Of a stretch of 64,000 bases of DNA, positions 1-13,763 are shown piece by piece. Positions within the stretch are counted from its first letter, which is position 1. The number at the start of each line of letters is the position of its first letter. Source of the DNA: Bryopsis sp. KO-2023 (Eukaryota > Chlorophyta > Ulvophyceae > Bryopsidales > Bryopsidaceae); the NCBI GenBank assembly GCA_030272585.1, contig BSYQ01000005.1, positions 2,232,001-2,296,000 on the forward strand, in the 5' to 3' direction. The translations under genes and the position numbers were made by a program. The notes beneath the pieces were generated by a model. The model worked only from the letters and a program-made list of their open reading frames with translations, did no database searches and was not told the origin of the DNA.

Positions 1-831
1 TTTCCCGCACCCCAACTTTTCCACCCCATTTTTTTTTAAGAAACAGCTTCAATCACGTACACATATATAGTCCCTTTCTCCTCTTTTTCTTTGTCAAGAC
101 CTTTTTTCCCTCCCGTCCGCCCCCTCGCCAAAATAAAAAACACAAAGAAAAAAGAAAATCTTTATATATACTTACATGGAAATTGCCATCCCTTGCTTTG
201 TCTCGTGGCTGAATGGTCCCGACTCAGCCCGAAAGACAACAAATAGAAACAACTGCGCATCCACCGTGATTGTAAGCATTTTCTCGTTGTCTTTGCTGTA
301 CTCCAGCAAAGATTCCCCATACTGTCCCATCACGTCAATCCCCTACCCTCCCCACCCCCCAATTTTGTCCTAGATCTGCAAGATTTTTGATTCTAAAAAA
401 CACTGGCTGTCAATTTTCCTGGTTGGGAGCTTGTTGATTTTGGTTTGCCGATGTCCACGAGTAACTGGTCCTTCCCACCTCCGCCGCCGCCCAAGGTGAG
501 GTCAGAGTTATGTCACTTGGAGGGGCTGGGGCGCTTGGCTGAGAAAACACGTTTTCTCCCCAATGATCTGCACACAAGGTTTCTTTAAAAGTCGCTGTTT
601 GCGGTGTGCAAAAACAGATAATGAAACGAAAATGTGTCGGCAGGAGCGATATGAACATACAACCAAAGCTTTGGCTGATTTTCGCAATCAATATCCACGG
701 CGGGAAATTCAAAAAAAAAAAAAAAAAAGGAAATTCTAAAAAAAAAAATTTAATGCAGCATGACAAGGTTACAAGGTATTTGGAAACTGGTTTGTTGTGT
801 GGAGGGTCTATCCGAGGTGGGGGTTGAGGCT
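1..831. other. Non-coding flank, probable 3' flank of the subtilase gene
   Basis: I see no supportable gene here. The sequence is low in complexity, with pyrimidine-rich stretches in the first 150 bases and long A runs around 710-728 and 739-748. Short open frames occur on both strands, but none has recognisable protein character or clean splice signals. The right-hand part probably includes the 3' untranslated region of the minus-strand protease gene, whose stop codon is at 832-834. Confidence 0.5.
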
Positions 832-3800
832 CTAACCTTCACGATCTTGAGTATCTTGCAAGGAATTTTGCACCGCCTGTTGATATCGATACTCTTCGAT
901 GCTTGCTTCCATGGCAGCCTGCAATCGAGAGTTTTCTTCCCTATCTCGTAAACGCCTGTTTCTCTCAACGTCAGTTGTATGTGTCTGCATTGAGGCCTGT
1001 TCCAATTGATCAACACACAAGCATTCGATTACACAACAGCAGGGTCTGACATGGAACAGAGGTAGCTCAACAATTTCAAGAGTCGATATCTGCATCAGCC
1101 CAGAAGAAATCTGCCATTTCAGTTGTTTGATAGAAAGACCCGTGCATTGACGGACATGCATATCCTAGCTTCCAACACAATAAACTCTCCATCCACTGTA
1201 CTGCACCTTTCGCACATAACTGACTGCTTGCTTACCCTGATGGCCATCGACAGCATGGGGTCGTCAGATGCCCCCGACGAGATATCCTGACTTTCATTTT
1301 GCGGGAGCCCTGCCGTTCCACCAGAACTTGTGGGTGGCAGTGAACTCCCGCTTCGATGTCTATTAAGGTAAGGCGTCCGTGGGTAGCGTGTTCTCCTGGG
1401 CCGCCGTTCTCGGAACCGACAATACGTCACCATTGCGACAATTGCTAGGATTCCAGTCCCTGCGATCGCCCCCACAGCTATCCATACCCAGTTGGCAATG
1501 GCAGGCGGATCCTGAGACAGATTCTTCCCAGGAATAGGCAGGCTACTGTCCACGTCAAACACCACTGAATCCGTCGGTTTGCCGATGTTGCCTGCGACCA
1601 CGACGCCAGAAAATCACATGCATGCTTTTCGCGTCCGAAACAATTTCCAGTCCAGGGGTTGGATGTATCTTCAAATTCTTATCAAATTGCATATGAGAAA
1701 ATGCAGTCATTTATTTTTAACATCGTTTCTATTTCCTGTATTGCAGCATGGGAGAAACACGGCACAAGGATGCCATCCACACTTTTTATCCTGACTGTGT
1801 CAGCTCACCAGCTGTATCAATTGCTCTAGTCTGGAAAGCGTATCGGCCCGTTAGTAGGCCAGTGAGGACGACAGGGCTCTCGCATTTTACCCAGCGTCCC
1901 AAAGTCACATCGGCACCATCCTTGATTTGAACCATCATGTTCCTGTTTGCTGTCGAGGACAACCGACTCTTGGAACTTTTTGTGACGTTCAGCTCGATCT
2001 TTGCATGGTCAGATTTCCTGCATTGAACAACGATAAGACATCAGTGGCTTCCAACACTGAACATAGATTACATGCATTTTGAAGGGAAGGCCAATATGGT
2101 ACAATTCTTGCAACATCAGGGTTAAGGCTGGTGCTGCGGCTCACATGTCTGACCCATCCTTGATGTTATCCTCGTGTGGTGTTCGTTCCTCCAGCTTGCA
2201 TTCGTATTGATTCACCAAAGAGGCTATTCGCTCTGGCTCATCTTTCCCCGTAAATTTGAACGCAACGAATGCAGGCTGAGGTCCCACGGGCCGTGTGCTT
2301 GTTATTCTCGCAGTAGGGGGGGTAGAGTCCACTATGATAATGTGATCCTGCAAGTCAACACCTCACTGCTCAGGACACAACACCAGGGCGACCAAATCAC
2401 CAAACCCTCTCGACATTCAATGTGCCTTCGGCCTTTTTTTTTGTGGATTGATTTAGCGTTGCTTTCAGCGGCTTTGAGACTCACGTCAGGTTCGTTGTGC
2501 AAACCGGCCCTGTCAACAGCTCGGACGTTGAAGATGTATCTGCCCTCAAGAAGGTCGTAAGTCACTGGACTCGTGCATTCTGGCACCCAGTCATCAGAAA
2601 CTTCCAAGGCCTCGTTTCTCAACAGGCAGGACACATTTGCAGCAATGACACCAGATCCGCCATTGTCCATGACCTGAAACCCGATGTCCAGTTTTCCTTG
2701 CTTGCTTGGCTTTGGTTTTTCAACAACTGCAGGGCACAGTCAGCAGAGCGTCTTAATGGACTGTCTAAAATCTGCCTGTGTCCACTTCCAAGTGAGGAGT
2801 TCCAAACGATGCATGACAGACTTTTGACATATTTCGAGTGAATTCACAAAGACTGCCATGAAAAAAAGTGCAATTCTTTTACCTATGAGGGGAGGCTGCG
2901 AGTCTACCATGAACTGCACAACGTCGGACATCCCCACATTGCCTGCATGGTCCTCCCCTGACACTTGGAATTTGTACCATCCGTCTTCCAGTGTGTATTC
3001 TGCACTGCCTTCGACATCACCGGCACATGAGCCAAATTTGCTAGGTTTACCCTTGGCCACCATGGAGCAGCTGTAGCCAGACACTTCTTCGGTTGATGCA
3101 AAATTCCATCGGACGGTTTGAGCTCCATGGTACATGTTGGGCTGCTGAGTGATGGTCACAACAGGAGGAGTTCTATCCACCACAATGTTCGATTTTGAGA
3201 CGGAGTCCTCCCCATGGCCAAGAGGGTCTTGCGTACGCACCTGATGGAAAGCAATATAGGAATGCCAATTAAATGTCAAAGCAAACACACACACACCGAC
3301 CAGATGGATTTGATTTCGTTCCACCATGCAGCAGAATTTATATCCAGGAGTCTAATGTTTTTTTCTTCCGAATTTTGTTTATGATCCGACATTCCTCAGG
3401 CAATCTGCTTTTCAGAAACACACAAGGAAAACGGTAAAATTGCACGATTCCTTGAGATACCGACTAACTTGTTCACCTCAAAGTCATATGTTCCATCAGC
3501 CACATCGTCAAAGGTAATCTTCGAGCCACAAGGCTCCCATTTCGAATCCTTGACGGATTCCTCCCCTCTGAGTAAGAAACTGCACTCGAGGGGCGTATCC
3601 AGAACGTCAGGTTGCGAGTCTTCCACCCCCACGAGAGCTTGCATGCCAAAACTGAATTCTTTGGAAGATACCACATCCGATGGCCTGGAAATTGTGCGAA
3701 CATACATCTTGTTCGGCTCAAACACAGTGGTCCACTCGTATTTGGTTGGTTCGTTGTTTTCGTTGCCAGCTGCATCCTTTCCTTTCACCTCGAACACCCA

Positions 3801-6800
3801 GTTGCCATAAGATATGCCGCGAAGCTCCACTGGACTGATGCACGGGAACCACGCACCCAAGACAGCGTTTTCCCCACCAGCATGACTAATGGTGGCCCAC
3901 TCAGGAGTTGGTTGATCCGATCTGTAAAAAGGCAAACAAAAATCATGCCCTCAGTCAGCATCCATTCAATCAGAATAAGTCTGGCCACGATGTAAAGGGA
4001 AACTCCAAACAAGTGAATCAGGAGAGGCAGTGTTTCAAAGAGGTATGAATTTCAGGAAGCTTCCGCACCTGAGTCGACATTTGAAAGTCACAGAAGTCGA
4101 ATCGGCCCCAGCGAACTCAAAATTTACATCCTCCTGTGCTGATTTCTTCTTAATTGGTTTGCCAAATATCAAGGCCGTCGGGGCAACGGTGTCTACTTCG
4201 AAGCTCCGGCTCATTAGGACATCCTCCCCTGCAGGCCTCACTGAAAACTTGTATGGGTTGTCAGGTAATTTCTCATACTTGACAGGGCTTGTGCACTCTT
4301 TCCAGTCATGCAGTCCCCCCCAGTTCGTTGCCCCCTCTGCGTCGGTCAACTGGCATTCGAAACCTCCCAATGGGGCGACCCCCGACTGCGTTGCAAAACT
4401 GAATGTCGGAGAATTGTCCCCAGTTGCACCTTCTGGCCCTGCCTTGATAATGGCCAGGGTAATTATGCAAGCCGCACTGGAGGATTTCTTGAGTGAGACT
4501 GGGTTGTTTGGGCTGGGCAGAAGTCCATTGAATCGGCCATGAACCACGAGAGCATATTTTTGTGGGCCATGGGAGGCCAAGACAAAATTTCCTTTCACAA
4601 TTATTGCGATGTTTCCTTCAGGGATGTCATCTACAGAGACTTGTTCCACATTATTGACCCTGTCTTCCACACCATTTCCCAGCAACACTCGGCCTTGCAG
4701 GCCCGCAGATCGAACCACCAGGTCCAGGTCATTCACCAAAGCTTTTCTCGAAGATGGGGATGCAGGGTAATCGGTCCACACGAGAGTGACTTTCAAAGGG
4801 CCACCCAGGGCTTTCACACAGTAGTTGTGGGATTCTCCAGTGGTCATTTCAGCACCATCCACTACCTACAATATTCAACACGCGAACCACTATCTGTGTA
4901 TTTTTTCAAAAAGAAACATGTGAAATTCGAACAGGCATAAGGACTCGAATAATCAAACCCCCGACAACTCAGGGAACGAAATATATAAGCCCTGCCGAGG
5001 TTTGACAGACAATTGACCAGGTGAACAAGGAAATGAATGACAAGACCTCGTAATACCCTTTCTGCTGGATATTCACCTCCCCAAGCGTCGGACTGTCTTA
5101 CCTGCATCCGCCAACCGGACTTCCATCTGCTGGAGCCCTGCACCGGAATGGACCTGTCAAGCTGCACCCTTCCGAACCCTTGCCTGAAAGAGGGAGGAGG
5201 CTCCAGTGGTAGTCCTGCTTCTGTGAACCCATCCAATGGAAAAGCGCCTCCGAGAAGCGAGGCTTTAACCAAAGCAGCACTTGGACTGAACCCATGTTCT
5301 TTATACTTTTTTCCTAACACGATTGCAAAAGTCAGCCACGCCCACCACACCCCCACTTATAGGTTTGCCATATTGTTGTTGATCCCGAAAAAAAAAATTG
5401 ACAGAAAACACCACACTTGTGCTGGTTACACAGAAAGAAAGCAAGAAAGCAAGCAATTGATACATAGTTCACTTCACAGAATGTGAGACTATTAATCCAC
5501 TAGACAACCACAACTAAATTTGGGATTCTTTCTCCTGGAAAGACGCATCAATCAATGCAGTGAGTTGTTTGTCAGACATTCATTCTAGAAAGAATTGTTT
5601 CAAACCTGTTGGATAAAAGCCATCAACGAAGTATTGTCTGATCAAAGTTGCGGCCCCTGCAACGATAGGGGTCGCCATTGAAGTGCCCGACATTGTTGTG
5701 ACTCTGCATTGGCCTGTGACTGAGCTGAATCCACCATCACTATATGCAGATCGAATCAAGCCTGGGGCAACGATGTCAGGCTTCACTCTGCGGTCAGGTG
5801 TTGGGCCCCCAGAGGAGAAATCCGCAATATTGTCATAGGAGTATTTCGGATCCATTCGTCCAGACACCTTAACCACCTTCACCAAGACAAACAGCACAAT
5901 ATGTAAGTGTGGTCGAAATAATGTGCCAAAGCCAGACCTATTTTCACGTGCGTAATACAAAACCCCTCAGAAAACTCCAAACAAGCAATGAGTCTGGAAA
6001 CCAGCAAGCGTAAGTGTCGCCAAGAAAGTGGAAATCGTAATAGGCAATCAAAAAGAACAACTACAGCAATGGTTCAGATGAGAAGCTGATCTGTTCGGGA
6101 ATAATAGGCTTACCATCTCACGATTCAGTTCCACCATTTCCCAAAGCTCTCGGCCGATGCTGAGGGGAACAGCCCCCATGGGGATCGTTAGATCATCCGT
6201 GGTCACATTTGATGTCATTTGAAAGTAGCCATGCTGGAAATTATTGGTGACAATCACTCCCAAGGCATTTCTCATCTGGGCATTCCGCAATTTGGTCACA
6301 AACTTGCAGTCGCCCCTCTCCACAATGACGATGGACCCTTTCACGCTCCCGGTTAGAGGAGTGCAGCCTGTCCGTGGAATGGCACCTTGCAAATTGATCC
6401 CTCCGTTCTTGGATCGGGAAATGAGACTGGACCAGGATCCTCCAAACCCTGCCTCGAGCACCTTGTGTCTGGAACACAAACACAAAGGAACTTCCCATTT
6501 TGAATTCTGCCAGGTTTTTCCCCCCCAAAAAAAATGAGCTTGGCTGGTACTCAAGTCAAATCAAGTCGTCGTATGTTCTGTGTGGGTATCAGGAATGAGC
6601 GTGGCTTGGATCATGGTTGACACAAAAAGTGAAGGTGAAAAAGGGAACTTATATTTCACTCACTTCTGTGTCTCCATCTTTCCATCAGCCATCAAGGTTT
6701 CGACCAATATTTCATAAGTTTCCACTCTCTTCCCCCTGAACGCTCTCAAAGGTTGATTCGATGTCAAAGTGGCCCCCACTGCCAGACAATTCTTTGCTAC

Positions 6801-9800
6801 TGCGGGGGACGTGACGGTCGTCACATATTTTGGAGATAATTCCCCATAGTTTCCCCCCGCAAAAATTGGCAGGAAATCCGGATGCTCCCAGGTGAACTTA
6901 TCCACCTCCGCAGAGAGCACATCATACACGGGAGAGTCCGATCCCCATGAATCTGAGTGAATTCGGGCACCTTGCTCATAGGTATTCGGGTAGTAAAATC
7001 GTGACAGCTCCCTGGGAGTGTAGATGGACCTGGAAGACCACTCAAAAGGGGCCAGGTCAGACTTTCAGAAAAAAATCCAGCTCAATATAGTCATCTATAG
7101 AAACCCCTCAATAGTTGCATCCAAGATAAAGTAAGCCTGATCGAGAATCCTTTATGAATATATGCGTGTATGTATGTTAATTTGATATTTAGCCTGTTTC
7201 TGGCATCAACAGATAGTGGAGTCCTTCTCCAGAATGGCTGCAAAATGGTCACCTGGAATCGTCACCTCCAAGATCCATGAAAGCAACTCGAGCATGTGGA
7301 GCCATGCCACGATTTGCAGTCGCCTGAGGGTCTGTGTTGTAGTAAGGGTTTCCTAAAATGGACCCGACGACATGGGTCCCATGCCCATTGATATCCACAA
7401 AATCAGCGGTGCCCTGATAGTACTTCACTTTACGATGTACATCACTCTCGAAAAATCTCTTGCTTTCCCGGTTTTTCTCTTTTGATGCGACAATCTGCAA
7501 GCCAAATTTTTGGGGGTGAGATTGAGCTCTGTAGGGCATTTATTGGTCGCTCCACAGGACATTGTCACTTGGAACCAATTGATATCTTGTTCTGGCCAAG
7601 AATGAATTTCCCAGATATTGGAATTTCCGAAACAATAAATAGTTTTCTCTGCGTTCAAGCTTAGCTGTCCAACATGGCATATTTTTGCATCAAATACCAA
7701 AACTTCTTTGGATGGGTGAAACAATATCAGAAACAACAAAGAGCACACCATTGCTTCCCTCCTTTTTTTTTTTTTTTCACATGAAAGGAGCTCACCTTGA
7801 TTCCATCTTTGAACCTCACAGCAGGATCATAAAAGAAGCAACTGTCCACATCAATTCCACTATCTCCACAACCGACGACTTGACCCTCTCCTTGAATTCC
7901 AGCCGCCCAAATAGGATGTGTCCCTGCAGAATCGACGCCGCTTTCGTCCTTGGGAGCCATTCCAGACTGTATAATTCCACTAGCCCGCCAATTGTGGAGC
8001 TGAGTTTTCGCCTTGGGGTGAATCCAGTGTACTGATGGCTGGGTGGAAAAGAGCTCGATACATTCAAAAAGGGCTCTTGCGGGGCAGAGGACCTAGCAGC
8101 ACAGAAGAAAAACAAACACCTGGAAATGTTAAGATCTTTCACCAAGGAATCCCACCACAAATTCAGATTTCCTCAGTGGAGAGATGCACTACACGTTACG
8201 GACAGACACATACCTCCATCACTCCATGCCCCTCAGCAACTAAGGTGACGTTGCCCCCAAAGAGCCCTTCAATGGAATCGCCCCAATCCTTGGCTGCTGC
8301 CTGCCCTGGCCTGTATTCCGCACCCTTCTCCAATTTTGGAATATGAGGAAATTGCACTTCCATCACAAAACGAGGTTCGGAGCCTGCACAATCGAGGCTT
8401 TCTTTACAAATTTTCACGTTGATTGCCCTCCCTTCATTAGTGGATTTCTCAGTCTTAACACACCACTAGTAGGAAGAAAAGTCGCAAAATTGTTGGATCC
8501 TAGCAACAGGTGATGGGGAATTTGATACTTCAAATAGCCAAGTTCAATGCCCCCTCTTGTCATTTTCAAATCTGAAAAATGGAAAAAAAAGGGAGTAGGA
8601 TCAGCTGATGATATCTGCTATTGATACCAGCACCCTGAACATAAAACCCTTTTACTCAAAATTACCTGACACATCCATTTCCAATGCTCCAAAGAAATCC
8701 TCTGATGGTCCCTCAACATCAGTGAAATCAGACCCTCCAATTTCGCCGTTCAGCATTTTCCCAGCAGTCAAATCCTCAACATTGTGGCTTTCCTCAATGA
8801 GATTCAGAATTCTCTTCCACTCTGGAGCAATTTTATAGCTGGGTAAATAACGTCCCTACCAAATACCAGCCATAGAGTCCGTTTTGGTTTCTTCAAAATA
8901 TATCTACACCATTGATTGGGTTTGCATATTTGAAAGGACGTAGAAGTTGAGGATTTAAAAAAAATCCAGTGCTGTGCTGCTTAGATGATGAATTGACAGA
9001 TATCGGCAAACTGTAACTCTGCAAAACCCCTTGGTGTTGCTTTCAAATTGTTTTTCACGTAGTTGTACTGCAAACAGCTTGGTCTTCCCAATAACACAAC
9101 AGCCTCCCTCAGATTGAAATTCACGTAGTCTTCTAAGGGGGCCTGAGCATCCAGACTGCTTTTGCAATTCTTTTCTGTTTTCTTCAGAGCTCTTTGTTTG
9201 TTTTCAGAGATTTTGTTGTGGAAGTGATCGTCACGAGGCTTACCACCCAAACTACACCAGGGACTCTTCGGACGGCAGCTGCTGCACCTTTGTGGCCAAT
9301 CGCTAGCAGCGTGAAGTCGGGAATGTAATATAGGATGGAGCCACCATGAGCTTCCAATGTGGCGATCACTTCCAATTGCAATGCTGTACTCGGAACATTC
9401 TCCAAAGAAATCAAAAATTGATCTGCCCCAAGCAAGGGACCCCATCGGCCATCTACCACAGGAAGCAGATCCTGGAAGTGATCCTCCTCATTGTGCCTGT
9501 CAAGCCAATGCACAAAAAGGGTTACCGATAAAGTAAACGCAATCTGGTTTTTTCTAGGCCTAATTGTGCAACCCACATTTTCTCTTTGAAAATCTGCAGA
9601 GAGTCTGTTGTTGTCATCCCTCAACAGAATTGAATATGGAAGAAGCTACTTTCAATACTGGATTGCAACCCCATGATTGCTTTGCCAACGATAGGACTGT
9701 TGCTGCACACAACTCCAATCGAAGATGTGGGGATGATCAGCTGCTTGCCCAGCAAACGAATTTCCATCCCCAATACCCAGTCCTGAGCAGCTACTGGGGA

Positions 9801-10044
9801 CTGCCCAGTGGGCCAAGCTCCATACAGACTCCTTCACAGTCTTAGCTCCTGAAATCGAACAGATCCCTGTCCAGACGATTTAGCTAGCCCAAACTCACCA
9901 CTCCGCTTGCTCCTTTGCCTGTAAAGCCCCACTTCTGAAGTGCAAAGTGGGCTCGACGGCAGAGGGCCCGTCTGCCGATGCTGCAGGATTCCAAGCAACC
10001 AATAAGACCACCAGCGACGTCAGCATCAGCCAACCTCGGAGCAT
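832..10044 (-). CDS. Subtilisin-like serine protease (S8), secreted, with PA domain, jelly roll, Ig-like repeats and C-terminal TM anchor
   Basis: This is a multi-exon gene. Its first exon (10044-9899) encodes a signal peptide (MLRGWLMLTSLVVLLVAW). A propeptide-like region follows (about 9.6-9.2 kb, ending VVWV). Catalytic motifs then appear in order in successive exons: Asp in CGDSGIDVDSCFF (about 7.87 kb), His in NGHGTHVVGS (about 7.39 kb), oxyanion Asn in FAGGNYG (about 6.85 kb) and Ser in SGTSMATPIVAG (about 5.68 kb). A PA domain lies between Asn and Ser (6.1-6.5 kb). After Ser comes a jelly-roll segment (KVTLVWTDYP, NDLDLVV; 4.86-4.55 kb) as in dictyostelid and algal S8 proteases. About six Ig-like repeats follow (4.5-1.8 kb), each with a Cys pair, a GxYxFxVxAxDxAG motif and a VDxTPP linker. 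A TM helix (about 1.45-1.5 kb) and an Arg-rich then Gln/Glu-rich tail end the protein. Expected topology is an extracellular or vacuolar-lumen protease with a cytosolic tail. The exon plan is partly approximate. Confidence 0.9.
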
Positions 10045-10730
10045 CCTCCCCCCCCACAACAATTTTTTTTGTACCCCTTTTCCCTCTGAATTTTTCTTAT
10101 TTATTTGGCTGCTGGGCTCCGGGATTTTCCTTCCAAACTGTTTATACGACCAGAACCCAACGACTGCTGCACTCAGGTCGATTTTTTTCTGATATGGACG
10201 TAGAACGCGGGAGACTCCCCTGCGCTAAACTACTGGGTTGAGGAACGGGCTCTTCAATATATTCTAGACACGTGTTGGAGAGGGTTTCGGTGATAGCTGG
10301 AGTCAGAGACGGGGTCTCCGACAAACATGTCCGTCCCAGAACAGCCATTCTCTCGTTCTGTGCTTGGTGCGTTCACAGATGACACCACCCATCAAGCGTT
10401 GATACTATTATGTAACAACAGGAAAGAGGGTTGTCAAGTTTCACAGGTGCATTCTGCAGTTTCCATGCTTTTCCACACTGATGTTGGTTGGAAACAGCGC
10501 CCTGTGCAGGGCTTCTTCTTTTTCTGCTGAGAATATGTGGGTGTTTTGTTGGTTTCATTGCATTATGCTTGGATTTGGTGTTTGAACATCTATAACGTCT
10601 TGTTCTGCTTTGGTTTCGATGTCTCAACATCTTGTTTTGCTTTCATAGAGTGCAGAATGCTTGTGTTGTGCTTCAAAAACCAACATTCTCAAGGCGCTAA
10701 GCAAACAGGGACATTTGAAAGCATCCGAAT
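10045..10730. other. Intergenic: subtilase promoter side and MNS1-like 3' flank
   Basis: No gene is seen. The stretch lies upstream of the minus-strand protease start codon (10044) and downstream of the stop codon of the next minus-strand gene (10731). The two genes are in tandem, so this must hold the protease promoter. Right next to the start, the coding-strand leader is C/T-poor and G/A-rich (a C8 run on the plus strand near 10050). No TATA box or other motif can be assigned with confidence. Confidence 0.4.
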
Positions 10731-13700
10731 CTACTCGATGGTCATGTCTTCTGTTTTTTGAGCCAGCGAATTGACAAAGTCGAGCTCTTTCTTGTCGCGG
10801 ATGACTCCTTTCGGAAGGTAGGCGTGCAGCCCCGCCGCCTCTTCGAGCAGCTTTTGCCTCTCGTATTCGATGATGGCCGCCTTGCGATCCTCTTCCCTCC
10901 GTCTTCAGACAAAAAAAAAACAAACAAAGAATGATTTTCGCTTGATCAGAACATGAAACGCAGCAGAACTCCTTTGCACCGGGACTGTAGATAGGTCTCC
11001 TTCCTACCTGGATTCCTCCTCCTCCGCTTCCTTCCGTTTGAGCTCTTCGTACATTGCCCGCTTCTCTGCCACCAGTCTGTCCACCTCGCGGCGGTGATCC
11101 ATTTGTTTCAGACGACGGCGCTGTGCGTTTAGCTGATCGATGCGATCGTCTTCCGCGAATTTTTCCAGCATTCGCTGACGGAACTCGTCTTCTTCTGCTT
11201 TTCTCGCCAGATCGCGCTCTGCCTGTGCAACACCACCACATACACCGTTGGGTTGCTTTGAATCAATCGAAAGGCAGCATTTGAAGACCATGTTTCCTCT
11301 GTCTCTGAGACGGTACCTTCAGCCGCATTTGAATCTCGTTTTGGCGTATCATTTCCTGCCTCGCAAGCTCATCTTTTCGCTTCTTTTCTTGGACCTCCAT
11401 CTTTCTTTTCTGTTCCGCTTCCTCCTCGCGGAGTATTGCGAGAAGACCAGCCTCCTCCTCCCTCCGTCGCTCTTCTTCCTGTTTCTCTCTGCACAGTCGA
11501 TCGTAGATACGATCTGCTTCGTCTTGCACTGCTTGCTTCCTCGCTCGTTCAGCAGATTCACGCTCTCTAACACCATCCAGGTATCGTGCAATTCGCATAT
11601 CTTCTGCTCTTTCCTGGAATAAATTTCGAACAGAAATTTTAGAGGAGAGGACATCCTCATGCATTCCTCTATATTTTGCGGATCAGCGACTCCACGCTGG
11701 TGAATTGAAGCAATTTCTGCACCAGAAGACAGACTTCCATGAGAATGGAAAAAACTTTTGTTTTACCTGGTCGAGTTTTTCCTGGTGTTGAATTTGTCGC
11801 TCCTCAAGGAATCTGCGGATGAAAGCCTTGGTGTCCTCTTGTTTGGACCTTTTGATTTCTGCCTCCAACGCATCTTCTTCTTCAATGCGGCGAACGACCT
11901 CATCGATAAGGATCTTCTCTTTATCGTACTCGAGCTGAGCATTCCGTTTCGCAGCCTCCTTTTCCTGAACAAGATATCAAAGAAACTTCCCCACCACCGA
12001 CCAACCAGACTCGTCACAAATTCCCTTGGGACTCAGCTTCAACGCATGCATACCTGCATTTGGTCCTCAAGCACTTTGCGGCTTTTCAAGTTATCCTCCC
12101 GTTTCTTCAAAGAGTAGAGTCTTTCCTTCTCTAGTGCATCTCGTCGATCATCCTCCATTCTCTTGTCGAAAAGGTGTTTGTATTGCTCCTCTCTTCTGGC
12201 AATCATTGCCCGCTCTTGCTTCTGAAGATGTCTCTCTTTGTTTACACGAGCTGCTCGAATCTTTTCGGCAAGTCTGAAGGAATGCAGAAATTTTTCGTTA
12301 AACAGGAGGAGAAAAAAAGAAAAAAAAGAAAAGCCTTGGTTGCAAAGCAATGAAATAAATGATGTCAGCGACTTGCATGCAAAAATAAGACATGGTCGGA
12401 AGTCTAAACAAGCGCAACCCGACAAGAATGACAAAAGGGTCCAAAAGAGAGCCTATGAATCTGTGAAACTCAACAAAAAGGGATGTCTGGGTGGAAAAAT
12501 GTTGGCCAAAGACAACCGACACACTTTCTCTTCGGTGCTTACTGAAAAAAATTCTAACTCTCCCCAACCTGCTGTACAACACAAACCTACCCCACCCTGA
12601 CTGTCAGGGATTATTGTGTCTCTTACTCCCGGAGTTCCTCACTTTGTTCGCGCAACGACTGGACCTCTCTTTCCTTCCTTTGCTGCTCAATGTATTGCTT
12701 TGACAACTCACTTGCTATGGAATCCTCTTCTGCAGCACGCTTGGCAGCAAGCTGCCGTTGCGCTTGATCCTACCCACCATTCATTGACAACTTTCAGAGA
12801 GTCTGCTTGGAGGTTCAAAAAAAAAGCATCCCCGGACCACGAATACTGATCAGAGTTTATCCTTGGGCAATTCAGAACGAGGAATGATTAATGATGAGTG
12901 GGGCAAATTTCTGTTTTTTTCTATCCCCCGAGATAAAAGAACACGGTCGATTCTGGAGGAAATCCTACACACTGACTCACCTTGTACAGGGCCTGGAGTG
13001 TGTTTTTCTCAGCTTGTCTCTCTCTAGCATGTCGCTCCCGTCTCTTCATGTCATCTTGTTGCCATGCATCTGAGGCAACATCCAGCATTCTCTGCTCGGC
13101 ATAATACCTGAAAAAACAATAAAGAAATAAGTGGAGAAAATTTCATTGTGGCCAGGGGGAAGGCATTTCATTCTTGTTAAAGAGCAATGGGCTGTAACAA
13201 TGTTCATTCAGTAACAATGTTCATTCAGGAACACCAAATTGATTCAGCAGCAAGATAACCTTTTCTTTCCACCTAGCCTAGAAAAAAAAATCTTTACTCA
13301 TTTTTTTTTCCATTTTAAGACATAAAAAAAATAAAGTAAATTCATAGTCCCGTCACTGGAAACCACCACAGAAAGTTTTTGTTCGATATTCCAGAAAGAG
13401 ATGAACAAAGAGATATTTTTATCAGGGAAACTTTTGGCCTCGTTGTTGCAACACCAGCCAATTTGCTTCTCCTTTGACACTGATTCTTCCGTTGAGGCAT
13501 TGTTAATTAAAGGGTTCTGATCGAGATTGCGATACCTTCTGACGTCTTCTGTGGCCATCTCTTTTTCGCGCCTGACCTTTTCGCGGATATCTTGCGCTGG
13601 GTAAACATAAACTCAAAGACGTCAGCATCAAGTCGTGATTCCTGAGAGACGCCACGGCAGGCTCTAGCGCGAGAGCTCAACTGGTGCTCTCTGTTTGCAT

Positions 13701-13763
13701 AATTCAGCACCAGAAGTGTTGTGGAATGCCGTTCACCTCTTCCCAGCGCACCGCGACCCGCAT
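10731..13763 (-). CDS. TPH-domain coiled-coil protein, MNS1-like axonemal protein
   Basis: At least eight exons encode an almost uninterrupted charged coiled coil rich in Glu, Arg and Lys. Coding exons lie at about 13.60-13.55, 13.11-12.98, 12.77-12.64, 12.27-12.05, 11.97-11.77, 11.61-11.32, 11.23-11.01 and 10.90-10.73 kb. The last exon ends with a short non-coil signature, HAYLPKGVIRDKKELDF, then EDMTIE and a TAG stop. As I recall, this LPKGV tail after a trichohyalin/plectin-homology coil is typical of MNS1 (FAP127 in Chlamydomonas), a microtubule inner protein of motile axonemes. CFAP45 and CFAP53 are related alternatives. The N-terminus is uncertain: an ATG at 13763 opens a short plausible exon (MRVAVRWEE) ending at a GTGAAC donor, but an upstream exon could exist. 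The gene points to a flagellated life stage. Confidence 0.7.

Noticed and set aside
9652-9837. Minus-strand 61-codon frame in the subtilase 5' region
   Set aside because: A neighbouring frame gives the in-phase continuation from the signal-peptide exon (SLYGAWPTGQSPV... SIGVVCSNSPIVGKA), so this is a shadow.
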